From positions 6,851,609 to 6,915,608 of the forward strand of contig RPFO01000213.1 in NCBI GenBank assembly GCA_009746045.1: 64,000 bases of DNA, given 5' to 3'. The translations under genes and the position numbers were made by a program. Each line of letters opens with the position of its first letter. The stretch's first letter is position 1. The stretch is from Mesostigma viride. Lineage: Eukaryota; Streptophyta; Mesostigmatophyceae; Mesostigmatales; Mesostigmataceae. A model generated the notes under the pieces. That model saw only the letters and a program-made list of their open reading frames with translations. It had not been told where the DNA came from and did not search any database. Below are positions 1 to 11,518 of the stretch, one piece after another.

Positions 1-378
1 ACTCCTTCCCATGGCCTCATGTGTCAACATTGCCTGATGCGTGCTTACATTCCTGTGAAGATCAGGGGATGTACTGTGGTACTGGGCAGCTTTTGTCTAT
101 GACTGACTGCAATTCTGTTTATTTTCCCCGCCTTAATGTTTCCTGAAACCATAAAGATCACACATCTAGATTATTACAGTGACCTGTATTGTTTCCTGCC
201 TGCCCTCGTGGCTGCCAGCATTGAAACGCTGGCCGATCTCCAGGATAAGATTTCCTTATCACCTTTTCTTGTTCTTTGCTCATGAACATAGGTACACCAG
301 CCAGTTCTGCGATATTTGCGCATGCACGCATGCCTAACCATGCTATTACACTTGCATGCCACGTGTCCCACCCTCCAG

Positions 379-522
379 GGCAAGTACCCCTTCAAGTTTG
401 TGGTGGATGGCAAGCCTGGGGTGGACAGCAAGCTGCCGACCGTGCGTGACAACGCAGGCGGCCTGTGCAACGTGGTCGCGGTGACAAAGGATAATGAGAT
501 CAGCAACGCTGGCGTGGACTAA
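379..522 (+). CDS. Last exon of a CBM48/AMPK-beta-like glycogen- or starch-binding protein (partial)
   Basis: An AG acceptor after a pyrimidine-rich CCCACCCTCCAG precedes an open frame of 47 codons ending in TAA. The peptide contains YPFKFVVDGKPGVD, then LPTVRDNAGG and NVVAV, which matches the C-terminal half of the CBM48 family (AMPK-beta, SEX4/LSF and PTST proteins), where the pattern is Y-x-F-x-VDG, then D-x2-xPT and NNVV. In that family the domain binds alpha-glucan chains. Earlier exons must lie to the left, outside or at the very edge of the window. Which family member it is cannot be told from one exon. The short C-terminal tail (TKDNEISNAGVD) has no recognised motif. The exon boundary is inferred; the domain match is by eye. 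Confidence 0.55.
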   Translation, partial: GKYPFKFVVDGKPGVDSKLPTVRDNAGGLCNVVAVTKDNEISNAGVD

Positions 523-1139
523 GCCAGCGGCACACTGCAAGGATGCAGTATCTTTCAATCTGAGAAATAGCTGACTTGCAAAGCTGCAAGGTGTGCTTTG
601 AAAAACACTTCGCCCGGCACCTGCACAAAGTTTTTCAAGCAATATTCGGCAGCGTGCAGGGCGGCACAGTGCAGTGAATTAGAGACCTTTTGTTTTTGTC
701 TTCGTCCTGTGACGACAAGCTACCTCAGTTTGCTGAGATTGAATCAATGAGGCAACCAGCAGTTTGTAGGTTGCCAAGTATAGGAGCCGCATGCTATAAC
801 AGTATGATACATTCTGGCTTTGATTGTGCATGTCTGCTGAAGCAGCATGGCTCAAGTACAAGATAATTATGAAAGGAACTAGTATGTCTGAGCATGCAGC
901 ACCACATGCGTGTTTATCCCCCATTTAATTGCGTGTGTACATACAGTATACTGGAAACGCAACTTTTAGTGTTTGTTATACCACCTCGAATTAATTAATA
1001 CCACCTCGATAAAAAAACCTCAGAAATCCGTATTATAGAGATTCTGGAAAAGAGGATTTATTTCAAATCTAGTTCTGGTTGGTGAAGGGAAAGCTGGCAA
1101 ATTTCAGTGTCAACAATGAAACAACCACATCACTCGTGA
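523..1139. other. 3' flank without gene
   Basis: About 600 bases of mixed composition follow the CBM48 stop codon. I see no coding exon or repeat. The beginning is probably the 3' UTR of the upstream gene. Confidence 0.4.
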
Positions 1140-2709
1140 TGAGCTTCCACGTCCCCAGAAGGCAATATTCCGTTTCGCTTCTTGATTCTGTGCTCGCATT
1201 TACACATGACCGCGTCCTCGCCCACTGGCACTGCACGCTGCATTGACTATGTTGTAATGCGCAAGCGTCATCAAGGATCTGTACTAGCTGCTCGCTCGCA
1301 TGCGATCCCCCTGGTGCGCTCCGATCATCGCATCGTCACCGCCCGCATCCGCCTGCGATTCCCCTCGCCCTTTCGTAAGCACGTGGCACCACCTGAATTG
1401 GGCACACTTCAGTTGCTCGAGAAATCTGACGACGCTCTGGAGGACTTCCCTGAAAAACGCGCCCACAAGCGCGCCGCAGAGGCCGGCGTTCGTCGACGCG
1501 CTGGACATCCCGGCCAGCCACGCCCAGCTGTTCGTTGCCGGCCCGGCATCGGCCCTTCGGCACCTCGCTGACAAGCTGCCCGCGGCCGGGGCCCTACTGC
1601 CCCCCCGCCGCCCGCCCCGCTTCACCAGCCTGCACCGGCTCCCCGCCGTCATCCAGGCCCGGCAAGCCCTGCGCGACAACAGCGACCCCGCCCGCTACGC
1701 CCGCCTCAAAGCCGATTACCACTCGGCCATCCGGCAGGCGACCAAGGAGCAGGAGGACCTTCATGTCCGCGAGTACTTCGCCCACCTCAAGGACCAGCAC
1801 GGCAAGTACGCCTGGACCCGCCTGCGTCACGCCCAACGGCCCGCCGGCGGCGCGCAGCCGGCGCCGCGGTCGCTCTCTGGCTCACCGCAGCAGCAGCTCG
1901 ACCAGTGGTATTCCTCCCAGTCCCGGCTGCTCGGCGCCCCCCCGCCGCCTCCGCCGCTTGGCCCTCTGGCGGCCGCACGCCTGGCAGTAGCACCGGCGGA
2001 CGTCCCTGCGCCGCCCACGCCGCCCGCCGCTGCGCAGGACTACACGTACCCAGCCCTGACGGAACCCCTGGCCGACCCCAACGAGCTCCCGCCGCTCACC
2101 GAGCTCGAGCTGAGCACCGCCGCCAAGCAACTCCGCTTCTATGCCGCCGTTGGACCTGACCAGCTCCCAGCCCCGGTGATTAAGCTGACGGCGCTCACAG
2201 GGTTCCTGCTTGACGTCTGCAACCGGATCCTGCTTGCCGACGCGCCGCCGATTCCTGAGTGGCAGCACAGCTACCGTATTATGCTGTACAAAAACAAAGG
2301 TTCCCCTGACGACCCCGCCAACTACAGAGGAGTCTGCATCCAGAGCGCCGCACTTAAGTTGTTCATGCGCATGATCCTCAACCGCCTTCGTTCTGCTCTC
2401 GACTGTCACCTTGGCGAAAGTCAAATGGGCTTCCGTCCTGGGCGCAACACCGTCATGGCCATCTTCGTCGCGCGTCGCCTCTTCGAGGAAATCGCTCTCC
2501 TGCAACCTGGTGAGTTTCCCGCCATCCTGATCTTCGTCGACTTCATCAAGGCTTTTGATTCTGTCCTCTGGGACGCTCTATGGGCTGTACTTGCTCGCGC
2601 TCGCGTCCCCACTCCCCTGATTACCGTCATCCGCACGCTGTATGAGGGGTCGACCACTTCGGTGCGCACTCAACACGGCATTACCCCGCCATGCCCACTG
2701 CAGACCGGC
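1140..2709 (+). pseudogene. LINE B, 5' part: end of AP-endonuclease and first half of reverse transcriptase
   Basis: The reading starts inside an AP-type endonuclease domain: after a frameshift near 1205 it shows IDYVVMRKR and VRSDHRIVTARI, the last endonuclease motif. A second frameshift near 1460-1500 leads into a linker and then a LINE reverse transcriptase with YRIMLYKNKG, NYRGVCIQSAALK, GESQMGFRPGRNT and ILIFVDFIKAFDSV (motif A, catalytic D). The frame is cut at codon GGC, base 2709, and resumes exactly in phase at 19378 with GVWQGCVLSP, so both parts are one copy split by a later insertion. The 5' end is truncated. Two frameshifts in this half make it a dead copy. It is related to LINE A at 21478-23842 but has a different 3' end. 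Confidence 0.85.
2705..2709. repeat. Target-site duplication CCGGC, left copy
   Basis: CCGGC ends the left LINE B half; the same five bases begin the right half at 19373-19377. Removing 2710-19377 restores an uninterrupted LINE reading frame. Confidence 0.75.
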
Positions 2710-2903
2710 TGTTGCGTGCCCGACCCTTGGAACGGGCGCAACAATGGAATAAATTATGTATTTTGGCTTGTTGTCATAGTCCGTAGGACTTTGGGACTCA
2801 TTTCGGTACTTAGTTTGGGAATTGTCCCTTGGTCAGGACTTTTGTATGGAACTATGATAGTTTGTGTGATTCGGACCAGTTATTTTGGGCCTAGGTTGAT
2901 GTA

Positions 2904-3029
2904 CAGTCATTCCCGCGTTAAGTTGCGTTTCTTAAGGTTGCGTTCCCGCGTTAAGTTGCGGCGCCGAAGTTTGGGGGGCGACCGCAACTTAAGCATGGAG
3001 GTCATCGCAACTTAACGCGGTAATGACTC
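2904..3029. repeat. Tc1/mariner-like MITE, copy 1
   Basis: The sequence begins CAGTCATTCCCGCG after a TA and ends with the inverted CGCGGTAATGACT. It has inverted repeats of GTTAAGTTGCG. Ends in CAGT with TA duplication are typical of the Tc1/mariner superfamily. The last bases have decayed (ACTC instead of ACTG). A second copy lies at 18799-18875 and a divergent one at 43091-43344. Confidence 0.6.
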
Positions 3030-3225
3030 AATTTGTAGGTGTCAGGCCATTTTTGGCCGCGCAGGAGGCCATTTTTTGCCAAGTCCGGACCCGCTACGTG
3101 ATTTTTAGGCGGCAAAATACGCAAGCCGATATAGGCGCGCAAATTTCCTGCCTGCCTGCTGGCTTAGGTGAAAAGCGTGAATGCAACCTTACAAATTCAG
3201 TTTTGCAGCCTGCGGGCTGCGGTAC
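3030..3225. other. Remainder of the left arm of the TG...CA element, no gene
   Basis: Noncoding sequence between the MITE and the Penelope target site. No coding frame or repeat was recognised. Confidence 0.4.
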
Positions 3226-3238
3226 ATAAGGATCCACG
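3226..3238. repeat. Penelope target-site duplication ATAAGGATCCACG, left
   Basis: The 13 bases recur at 18172-18184, immediately after the right pLTR. Three of them (ATA) also end the pLTR, so the true duplication may be 10-13 bp. Confidence 0.65.
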
Positions 3239-3255
3239 TCCTTATTCCACGTCCT

Positions 3256-3699
3256 TTCCCGCCGCACATTTGAAAGTGCTGTCCTCCGGCTCTTTGCCTT
3301 TGCACCGTGTGCAGTTCTTGGACGTTTGGAATCATGGCATGGCTAACGTGATGACTGACTAGCTAGACCTTTTCAGTGGTTTTCCATTTGCGGGTATTTC
3401 CTCGTAAATGGTGGGAGAGCGATCGCAGCAATGGTGCTCACCACTAGACACTCCCGGCCAGTTAGGCTAGAAACACACGCCCTGATCAAGCATGCTGTTT
3501 CCGGCCCCACCGTCTAGGTCATCTAGTCGCTCCACACGTAAGCCAGCCATAATTTCAATGCACAAGGATACACATTTCCATCACCATTCATCTTCATAAT
3601 CCTGAACGACTCGAAAACGCGGAAAAGATAACGGCAGGCTCGAGCTACCATGGTCCGGATTCTCCCGATTTCTGGCCTGCGCTGGTTGTCTCTTTGATA
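3256..3699 (+). repeat. Left pLTR of the Penelope-like element
   Basis: 444 bp from TTCCCGCCGCAC to TCTCTTTGATA, repeated in direct orientation at 17731-18174 with one substitution seen (CCCGATTTC versus CCCGACTTC). A degraded internal piece lies at 40709-40927. Confidence 0.85.
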
Positions 3700-4635
3700 T
3701 TAGATTGGTTGAATATAGTTCGTTTTCGGCTAGGAGGCGTGGCCTTTGCATGACGGGCAAGAGGATTTCAGCCGTGGGCAACCAAGCACACATGTCGTCG
3801 GGCTAGTCCGACGAGTGCGCACGTGAACCGGCACTCCCGGTCACACACGACACCATAGAGATAGTCAGCTGCACCGCCTCATGTCGGCGAAACCCATAGT
3901 TCCATCGGAATCGTTTCAGCGGCCGGCATTTCCTCTCCGCGTTTCCTCAACCTCGTTTTCAGGATCATACTCATCGTTCCTGCATTTTCCTCTTCCACGC
4001 AGGTTGTGGCTTTTTTGAAAGCCACGAATGTACCCGGGGATGGGACGCTTCGGCTGCCTCAATGCCTACACATTCAATACGATGTCCCCCTCTCACCTTC
4101 CTCCATCATTCCGCTCACATTGCACTACGTGTCTGTGTTTTGTTCTTTTTCTTGTTCTCGTTTGTTTTGCTGTTCTTGTCCTTTTTCTTTTACTTTTACT
4201 GAGGGAGCTAGGCTGGGCTGCGCGCTGTGTGTGCTACTCTCGTGTTTTTCTGTGGGCACTTGAGAGACTAACCAAGGATCGGGCCCCCCACACGGCAATA
4301 TCAGCCTTTGCTTTTGTTTACCCTCCCATATCTCTTTACAAACGCCAAAAAAACACAAAGGCAGGAGCACGGTGACTCATCTGGAACATGAAGAAGGGAA
4401 ATCTTTTCGTTACAGGAAAGAGGTGTCAAGTATGACAATTGGAAGGCCCCCCCACTGGGAATCCACATGTTCCGAGTCCATTCAGCTGTGTTGTTAGCCA
4501 CATCCTGCCCCGGGGAGATGCATCATGGACCACCGCTATCGCGTAACGGGTGTTACGCAGTGAATATTGACTTACCTCAATATGCTCCGCTCTGGTTCTG
4601 TTTGATGTCTTAGCTCTCAGTGCATCTGAATCATC
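3700..4635 (+). other. Penelope leader region, no gene
   Basis: Noncoding sequence between the left pLTR and the ORF. It contains a T/C-rich tract near 4137-4205. No other gene or splice pattern was recognised. Confidence 0.5.
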
Positions 4636-7327
4636 ATGAAACACCTTATGACTTTCTGGCATGCTCTTACCCTCCACAGAATACGGCAATCCAGTGGCAT
4701 TGATTACCGGAAGTACACTGCTATTTCTCGGCAGTTCCCCTATCGTATCTCCTCACAGGCATGGCGGAAGCGTTGTCGCATCAACACGCGCCATAACCAT
4801 CACTGCAAGGATGACCATACTCTACGTCGCCTCCGGCGCTTACAGCGCACGCATTTGTCGCTTACCAACTCCACTCGCCCACACCCCGTAAGCACCCATC
4901 GCGTCATTTATGCCATTTACAACCGCAGGTACCCTCAGCGTATCTACGTTGGCCAGACGCAACGGGATGCCTGGACGCGTTTTCAGGAACATGTCCGAGC
5001 GGCACGCCGCCTTCATATTGGCCGCCCTGCCGCCAACGACGACACCCCCCTACATGGCGCCATGGCCCAATACGGGTGGTGGGATTGGCGAGTCGTCCCC
5101 TTGGAACATGTCCCCGGCACCTTTACCGGCGCCGCTTTTCGCAAAGCCGCAGGGCATCGGGAAACGTTTTGGAAACGAATGTTACATGCATTTCTGCCCC
5201 ACGGTTTTTGCATTGAAGGCAAGAGTTTCAAAGCTCGGTCTCGCCGCCGCCCGCCTCCCCTCCGTCCCCGCCCTCTTATGTTCATCCGTGCCTGGCGTCT
5301 GAAGCACAATCTCCACCCATATCGCCCCTATCCCCCCAGCGTCACCCCGGCCCCTCCACCTTCCACACATGTGTCCACCGATCCTTCCCTTTACTCCACC
5401 AGTCTCCGCTGCTTACGTCACATGTCTCGGCTTATGCAACGCGGCAACTTTCATGCATCCTATCTCGAAGCCTGCAGCTTGAAGAAGCTTACCAGCTTAC
5501 ACATTGCCGTCGGGTCGTGCTCCCCAGCTGATCTGCAAGTCCCCCGCTCCCATGCCACTAGTCTGCGAGGCCTTCTCTCACGTATCATTCGGCACCGTGT
5601 CAATGGGAATGCAGATGCACTGCGTCCGCGCCGTTTGCTGATCTCACCTTTCATTCATGCTGCGATGGATGAGCTGTGTTTGCCACACATTCTGCATTTG
5701 CCGCAAGTGCAGGCTGCGATGCCGCTCGTGGTGCGCAACACTTTCGGCACTCCCATTGCCGCCTGGCATTACTCTCCCACCTTGGGACAAATGGTTTTCA
5801 GCAACGGGAAGGTCAGCCGCGATACAACGCCCACCGAGCTGGCCACCATCTTGGCAGGGCCCTGCCCCTGCCAACAACAACGGTATTTCAAGTACCTTGA
5901 TCCCACCTCACAGCACGTCATGACCGCTGACCTCAGCATCCTGCCGAGCCACACGCTTGTAGACCTTTTTGCCAAAGGCACCAAGTTTCGGCCGTGGGTC
6001 CAGCGCACGTGTGCCAAAGAGGTGAATGCACTGCTCTCCACATCACTGCGCAAATTCTGCAATGCCATGAGCACGGACCTACAGCTTGCTCCCCTTGCCA
6101 TGGAACCGTGGTTTCGCGCCGTCATTCACGAATGCAATGCACGTCTCACCAGGCTTGATTACCGTCTCCAGCAGGTCCACCGCACCACCTGGCTCAACAC
6201 CACAGATAAAGCACTTCTTGACCACTTCAAGCAGGACTTTATCATCACGTGTGTTGACAAGAGTGCCAACAACTTTGCTTTCATATGCAAGAAGCACTAC
6301 CTTGCTACTTTGCAACACGAGTTGGCGTCCAGCCCTACCTATGTTCAGCGTGCACAGTCCACCGCCAGTATCACTGCTGCTCATCGGGCTTTTCTGCACA
6401 GCCAAAACATTTTTGCTCGGGCATTCCTTAAGCGGCAGCGACGCGCCACCACCACTACGTTCCCATATCTGTATCTCACTCTTAAGCTGCACAAAACTCC
6501 TGTTGCTTTGCGCACCATTGCTGCGTCGCATTCAGCCCCACTGATGCCTCTCTCGAAACTCATCTGCCATGCTTTGAATGCTCTTCTCCCCGAAGCCAAT
6601 GCATTATGGGTGGAGGTGCTGTCGAATGCCGGGTATGAATGCGCTGGTAGTTGGATCGTCATAGACTCAGCCCAAGTACGCCTACGCCTTGCCGCCCTTA
6701 GCCGTTCTAAGACAGCAGCAGAGAAACGTATACCTATGCCCATAGCCACCTATGATTTCACCACTCTATATACCACACTAGATTTGCACGATTTGAAAGC
6801 TCGTTTAGATAGCCTCCTTACTCGTCTGTATGCACGTAGGCCTCACGGGCGCAACCACCTGCACGTGCGTGTTTCTCAGACCAAGCCCACGGCAACGTGG
6901 CTCTCAGGGATCGCGGCAGGTGCTATCGTGCGGGATGGTTATAATTATATTATCACGAAGGCTGACCTTGTCCATTGGATCTCTTATCTTGTTGATAACA
7001 CCTTCATCTGTTTTGCGGGCAATGTATACCAACAAGCTATCGGCATCCCTATGGGCACTGACTGTGCCGGGCTCCTTGCAAACCTCTATCTATACACTTA
7101 TGAGCTTGCATTCATGGAGAATCTCATTGCCTCAAACGATGATGTTCTCATCAGGCGTTTTATCCATACATGTCGATACATTGATGATGTCATCGCTTTC
7201 GACAACCCTGATTTCGCAACCCATTTGTATATCACCGCTGGTCTGCCTGGCATCTACCCGCAAGCGTCCCTCACATTAAAGCTCACGTCGGAGGATACTC
7301 ATTGCAATTACCTCGATCTTAACATTA
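4636..7327 (+). CDS. Penelope-like GIY-YIG endonuclease/reverse transcriptase, N-terminal 897 residues (interrupted)
   Basis: Target-primed retrotransposition enzyme. Residues 88-190 form a GIY-YIG nuclease: IYAIY at 91-95, YVGQT at 104-108, R115, H119 and E176 in RETFWKRML, followed by a PHGFCIEG segment like the family's P-x-G-x-N end. The reverse transcriptase follows: LKLHK, motif A ATYDFTTLYTTL, motif B GIPMGTDCAG, and catalytic YIDD at 848-851. The N-terminus before the nuclease is basic with a Cys/His cluster (C47, H53-H56, C57, H61). The frame is intact up to the insertion site; the disrupted ORF then runs into the transposon end and stops at 7347. Joining at 7327/17251 restores LDLNI-THNKKGW in frame, about 1017 residues in total. 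Confidence 0.85.
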
Positions 7328-7356
7328 GGGTGGTTTTACCGGATTAGGATACATTT
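7328..7356 (+). repeat. Left TIR of the Harbinger-like element
   Basis: 29 bp, identical to the reverse complement of 17219-17247. A further AGGATACATTTGA lies 8 bases inward. Confidence 0.85.
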
Positions 7357-8040
7357 TTTTGTCTAGGATACATTTGATGCAGTGTGCAGTTTTCAGATGT
7401 GTTTGTGGGGGTTGATTGCGCCTAGCATGCATTTTATTGAAGCAATGAGTTTCCCAAGATATACATTATATAAACTAAGACAATTGACCCATTAACGCAA
7501 TGAGACAACATCAATGAGACAACATATGCCAATTGAAGGCTGCCCGCAACTTTATTCCAAGCTCATTATTATATGATTCCAAGACCATAACTCTTCCAAG
7601 ACCGTACATCTTCAAGATATAGCACTACAGACACCCACGCGGCTTCCGCGGTCATCACGCTCCTCCTCCAAGACAACTCAACCTTACAGGACGCTGGGCC
7701 ATCATACGTCCGGAATAATTGTGTCACTTATTACATAACCAAACTTTTTGAGGGATCGCCACGGTTGCATGGTTTCAACACATGCGCCCTGCACTCATGT
7801 GCATCAAAGGTGTTGCGTAGTGCCAACTCAGTGTCAAAGAACTGATTCAATAATATTTCCCGTATGGCCATGAAGGCCCACATGAGTTAAACATGGCCGA
7901 GAGTGATTGCATCATCCTTCTTGGCGACATCGGTCTTGACGACGTCGATGGGGAAGACGGCAGCACCTGCATGTGAACAAAAGAATCCATGAACTGTGGC
8001 ATCCAAAGGCAACAACATATTAGCATCCCATTGAACACGC
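7357..8040. other. Left subterminal region, no gene
   Basis: AT-rich noncoding sequence with a short direct repeat CAATGAGACAACAT near 7497-7525. No convincing exon. Confidence 0.4.
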
Positions 8041-9520
8041 AGCCACGCTGACCCGGCCATCCAGCCGCCCACGCAGCCACAGAGCCAGCCAGCCACGCAG
8101 TGACGCACCCACCCAGCCACACATCCACGCATCCACGCACCCGGCACCCCCCCCCCCCCAGCCAGCCACGCAGCCACGCAGCCACGCAGCCACGCAGCAG
8201 CGCAGCCACGCAGCCACACAGCCACGCACCCTCCTTTCCAGCCACGCAGCCACGCAGCCACGCAGCCACGCAGCCACGCAGCCACGCAGCCACGCAGCCA
8301 CGCAGCCACGCAGCCACGCAGCCACGCAGCCACGCAGCCACGCAGCCACGCAGCCACGCAGCCACGCAGCCACGCAGCCACGCAGCCACGCAGCAGCGCA
8401 GCTACGCAGCCACACAGCCACGCACCCTCCTTTCCAGCCAAGCAGCCACGCAGCCACGCAGCCACGCAGCAGCGCAGCCACGCAGCCACACAGCCACGCA
8501 CCCTCCTTTCCAGCCACGCAGCCACGCAGCCACGCAGCAGCGCAGCCACGCAGCCACACAGCCACGCACCCTCCTTTCCAGCCAAGCAGCCACGCAGCCA
8601 CGCAGCCACACAGCCACGCAGCCACGCAGCCACGCAGCAGCGCAGCCACGCAGCCACACAGCCACGCAGCCACGCAGCCACGCAGCAGCGCAGCCACGCA
8701 GCCACGCAGCCACGCAGCCACGCAGCAGCGCAGCCACGCAGCAGCGCAGCCACGCAGCCACACAGCCACGCACCCTCCTTTCCAGCCACGCAGCCACGCA
8801 GCCACGCAGCCACGCAGCCACGCAGCCACGCAGCCACGCAGCCACGCAGCAGCGCAGCCACGCAGCCACACAGCCACGCACCCTCCTTTCCAGCCAAGCA
8901 GCCACGCAGCCACGCAGCCACGCAGCCACGCAGCCACGCAGCAGCGCAGCCACGCAGCCACACAGCCACGCAGCCACGCAGCCACGCAGCCACGCAGCCA
9001 CGCAGCCACGCAGCCACGCAGCCATGCAGCCACGCAGCCACGCAGCAGCGCAGCCACGCAGCCACACAGCCACGCACCCTCCTTTCCAGCCACGCAGCCA
9101 CGCAGCCACGCAGCCACGCAGCCACGCAGCCACGCAGCAGCGCAGCCACGCAGCCACACAGCCACGCACCCTCCTTTCCAGCCAAGCAGCCACGCAGCCA
9201 CGCAGCCACGCAGCAGCGCAGCCACGCAGCCACACAGCCACGCACCCTCCTTTCCAGCCAAGCAGCCACGCAGCCACGCAGCCACGCAGCCACGCAGCCA
9301 CGCAGCCACGCAGCCACGCAGCCACGCAGCCACGCAGCCACGCAGCCACGCAGCAGCGCAGCCACGCAGCCACGCAGCAGCGCAGCCACGCAGCCACACA
9401 GCCACGCACCCTCCTTTCCAGCCAAGCAGCCACGCAGCCACGCAGCAGCGCAGCCACGCAGCCACACAGCCACGCACCCTCCTTTCCAGCCAAGCAGCCA
9501 CGCAGTCACACAGTCAAATC
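8041..9520. repeat. 8-bp minisatellite (CAGCCACG)n with higher-order variants
   Basis: About 1.4 kb of CAGCCACG repeats, interrupted regularly by CAGCAGCG, CAGCCACA and a CACCCTCCTTTCCAGC spacer, which together make a longer repeating block. Because the unit has 8 bases and no stop in any phase, several frames on both strands stay open; those frames are artefacts of the repeat. Confidence 0.9.
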
Positions 9521-9581
9521 CCCCCTACACCCCCCCCCCACACACACCCCCACCCCACCCACTCAACACTACACGAATGAC

Positions 9582-9717
9582 TCACAAAGAACTGCTGCAC
9601 CACCGATGATCCCTGCGGGAACTGCTCTGCTGCCGACGGTCCCTGCGAAAACTGCTGCAGTGCCGACAATGCCTGTGGAAACTGCGACATTGCCGACGCT
9701 GCCTGCGGGAACTGAAG

Positions 9718-9786
<69 letters not shown>

Positions 9787-9823
9787 AGTTGTTGCTGCAG
9801 TTGCTGCTGCAGTTGCTGCTGCA

Positions 9824-9862
<39 letters not shown>

Positions 9863-10210
9863 GCTGGACCACTTGTTTCTGCACCTCTTGACGCAGCTGC
9901 AAACCAAGCTCTTCAACCTTCTTGCTTTGGTTCTCCATAGCTCGTTGCATCTCTCTCATCGTCTGTTCCACGCCCACCAGTACGGGGGTCGGCGGCGGCA
10001 GCGGCTGGGTACGCTCTGGCTGGGTGCGCTCTGGCTGCCGTGCAGGACCTTGCCACATCGGCCGGCGCATTGGTGGTTTGCACCGGCCAAAAAATCTACT
10101 TTCATGGCACCAGATTTCTTTCCTAGCACCCATTTTCTACAATCGTCCCCGGCATAACACAAATCAATCAATTCGTCCATGTCATCGCTTCGGCTATCAG
10201 CATCGGGCAT
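9582..10210 (-). CDS. Polyglutamine/coiled-coil protein of unknown function (candidate)
   Basis: On the minus strand an acidic start (MPDADSRSDDMDELIDLCYAGDD) is followed, after a shift of frame near 10133, by a basic Trp/Cys segment, a proline-rich linker and a heptad-like helix (TMREMQRAMENQSKKVEELG). A long glutamine tract encoded by (CAG)n and an Arg/Ser-rich tail follow. The helix between 9880 and 9970 looks like true coding sequence. The junction at about 10133 is either an unseen intron or a frameshift. The family is not recognised. It lies in the Harbinger-like element, divergent from the plus-strand cargo gene. Confidence 0.4.
9718..9860. repeat. (CTG)n trinucleotide tract with CAGTTG interruptions
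   Basis: About 143 bp of CTG repeats, interrupted three times by TGCAGTTGCTG-type units. On the minus strand it encodes the glutamine tract of the candidate gene at 9582-10210. Just upstream, 9600-9715 holds diverged repeats of about 30 bp. Confidence 0.85.
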
Positions 10211-10379
10211 AGTTCCCGTGGCTAGTGCCCATCATTCTTTCCACCTTGAGCGGGGCGAAGTCACGAATTCAAGCGCGAAGTGCATTTGAATCAAGCGGGA
10301 ACTGGGTGACACTCCTTGAAGACGTGCAGCTCCAAGGCATGCAAATGATGCAATGTATGAAAGATACGATACGCAAAGT
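10211..10379. other. Spacer before the GTGAAGACG array
   Basis: Probable 5' flank of the minus-strand polyQ candidate. No motif was recognised. Confidence 0.3.
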
Positions 10380-11450
10380 TCAGGTGTTCAGGTGAAGCCG
10401 TGAAGACGTGGTGAAGACAGGTGAAGACGCGGTGAAGACGTGAAGACGTGAAGACGTGAAGACGTGAAGACGTGAAGACACGATACGGCAAGTTCAGGTG
10501 AAGTTCAGGTGTTCAGGTGAAGCCGTGAAGACGTGGTGAAGACAGGTGAAGACGCGGTGAAGACGTGAAGACGTGAAGACGTGAAGACGTGAAGACGTGA
10601 AGACACGATACGGCAAGTTCAGGTGAAGTTCAGGTGTTCAGGTGAAGCCGTGAAGACGTGAAGACGCGAAGACGTGAAGACGTGGTGAAGACAGGTGAAG
10701 ACGCGGTGAAGACGTGAAGACGTGAAGACGTGAAGACGTGAAGACGTGAAGACACGATACGGCAAGTTCAGGTGAAGTTCAGGTGTTCAGGTGAAGCCGT
10801 GAAGACGTGAAGACGTGAAGCCGTGAAGACGTGGTGAAGACAGGTGAAGACGCGGTGAAGACGTGAAGACGTGAAGACGTGAAGACGTGAAGACGTGAAG
10901 ACACGATACGGCAAGTTCAGGTGAAGTTCAGGTGTTCAGGTGAAGCCGTGAAGACGTGAAGACGCGAAGACGTGAAGACGTGGTGAAGACAGGTGAAGAC
11001 GCGGTGAAGACGTGAAGACGTGAAGACGTGAAGACGTGAAGACGTGAAGACACGATACGGCAAGTTCAGGTGAAGTTCAGGTGTTCAGGTGAAGCCGTGA
11101 AGCCGTGAAGCCGTGAAGCCGTGAAGACGTGGTGAAGACAGGTGAAGACGCGGTGAAGACGTGAAGACGTGAAGACGTGAAGACGTGAAGACGTGAAGAC
11201 ACGATACGGCAAGTTCAGGTGAAGTTCAGGTGTTCAGGTGAAGCCGTGAAGACGTGAAGACGTGAAGCCGTGAAGACGTGGTGAAGACAGGTGAAGACGC
11301 GGTGAAGACGTGAAGACGTGAAGACGTGCATGCAAGGTATCAAAGATACGATACGCCGCAAGTTCAGGTGAAGTCGTGAAGACGTGAAGACGTGAAGACG
11401 TGAAGACGTGAAGACGTGAAGACGTGAAGACGTGAAGACCAGGACTGTCA
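10380..11450. repeat. Higher-order minisatellite of GTGAAGACG units
   Basis: The basic unit GTGAAGACG is organised in blocks of roughly 110-150 bp. Each block contains ACGATACGGCAAGTTCAG, AGTTCAGGTGTTCAGG, AAGCCGTG, a GTGGTGAAGACAG segment and a run of five or so basic units. About seven blocks occur in tandem. Confidence 0.85.
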
Positions 11451-11518
11451 CGTGAAGACTGGGACGTGAAGGCAAGTTGCAGCACTCGGCCGCTGCAGTC
11501 GCACGCAGGTAGAAACGA

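Noticed and set aside
3256-3699. Hammerhead ribozyme in the pLTR
   Set aside because: CTGA..GA and GAAA pieces occur but not with the right spacing or stems that I could verify.
8041-9520. CRISPR-like regular repeat array
   Set aside because: No unique spacers, 8-bp unit, eukaryotic context.
7847-10157. Very long open frames on both strands (up to 685 codons) with AATQPRSH or AAWLRGCV repeats
   Set aside because: They are the 8-bp minisatellite read in every phase; no conserved flanks or start context.
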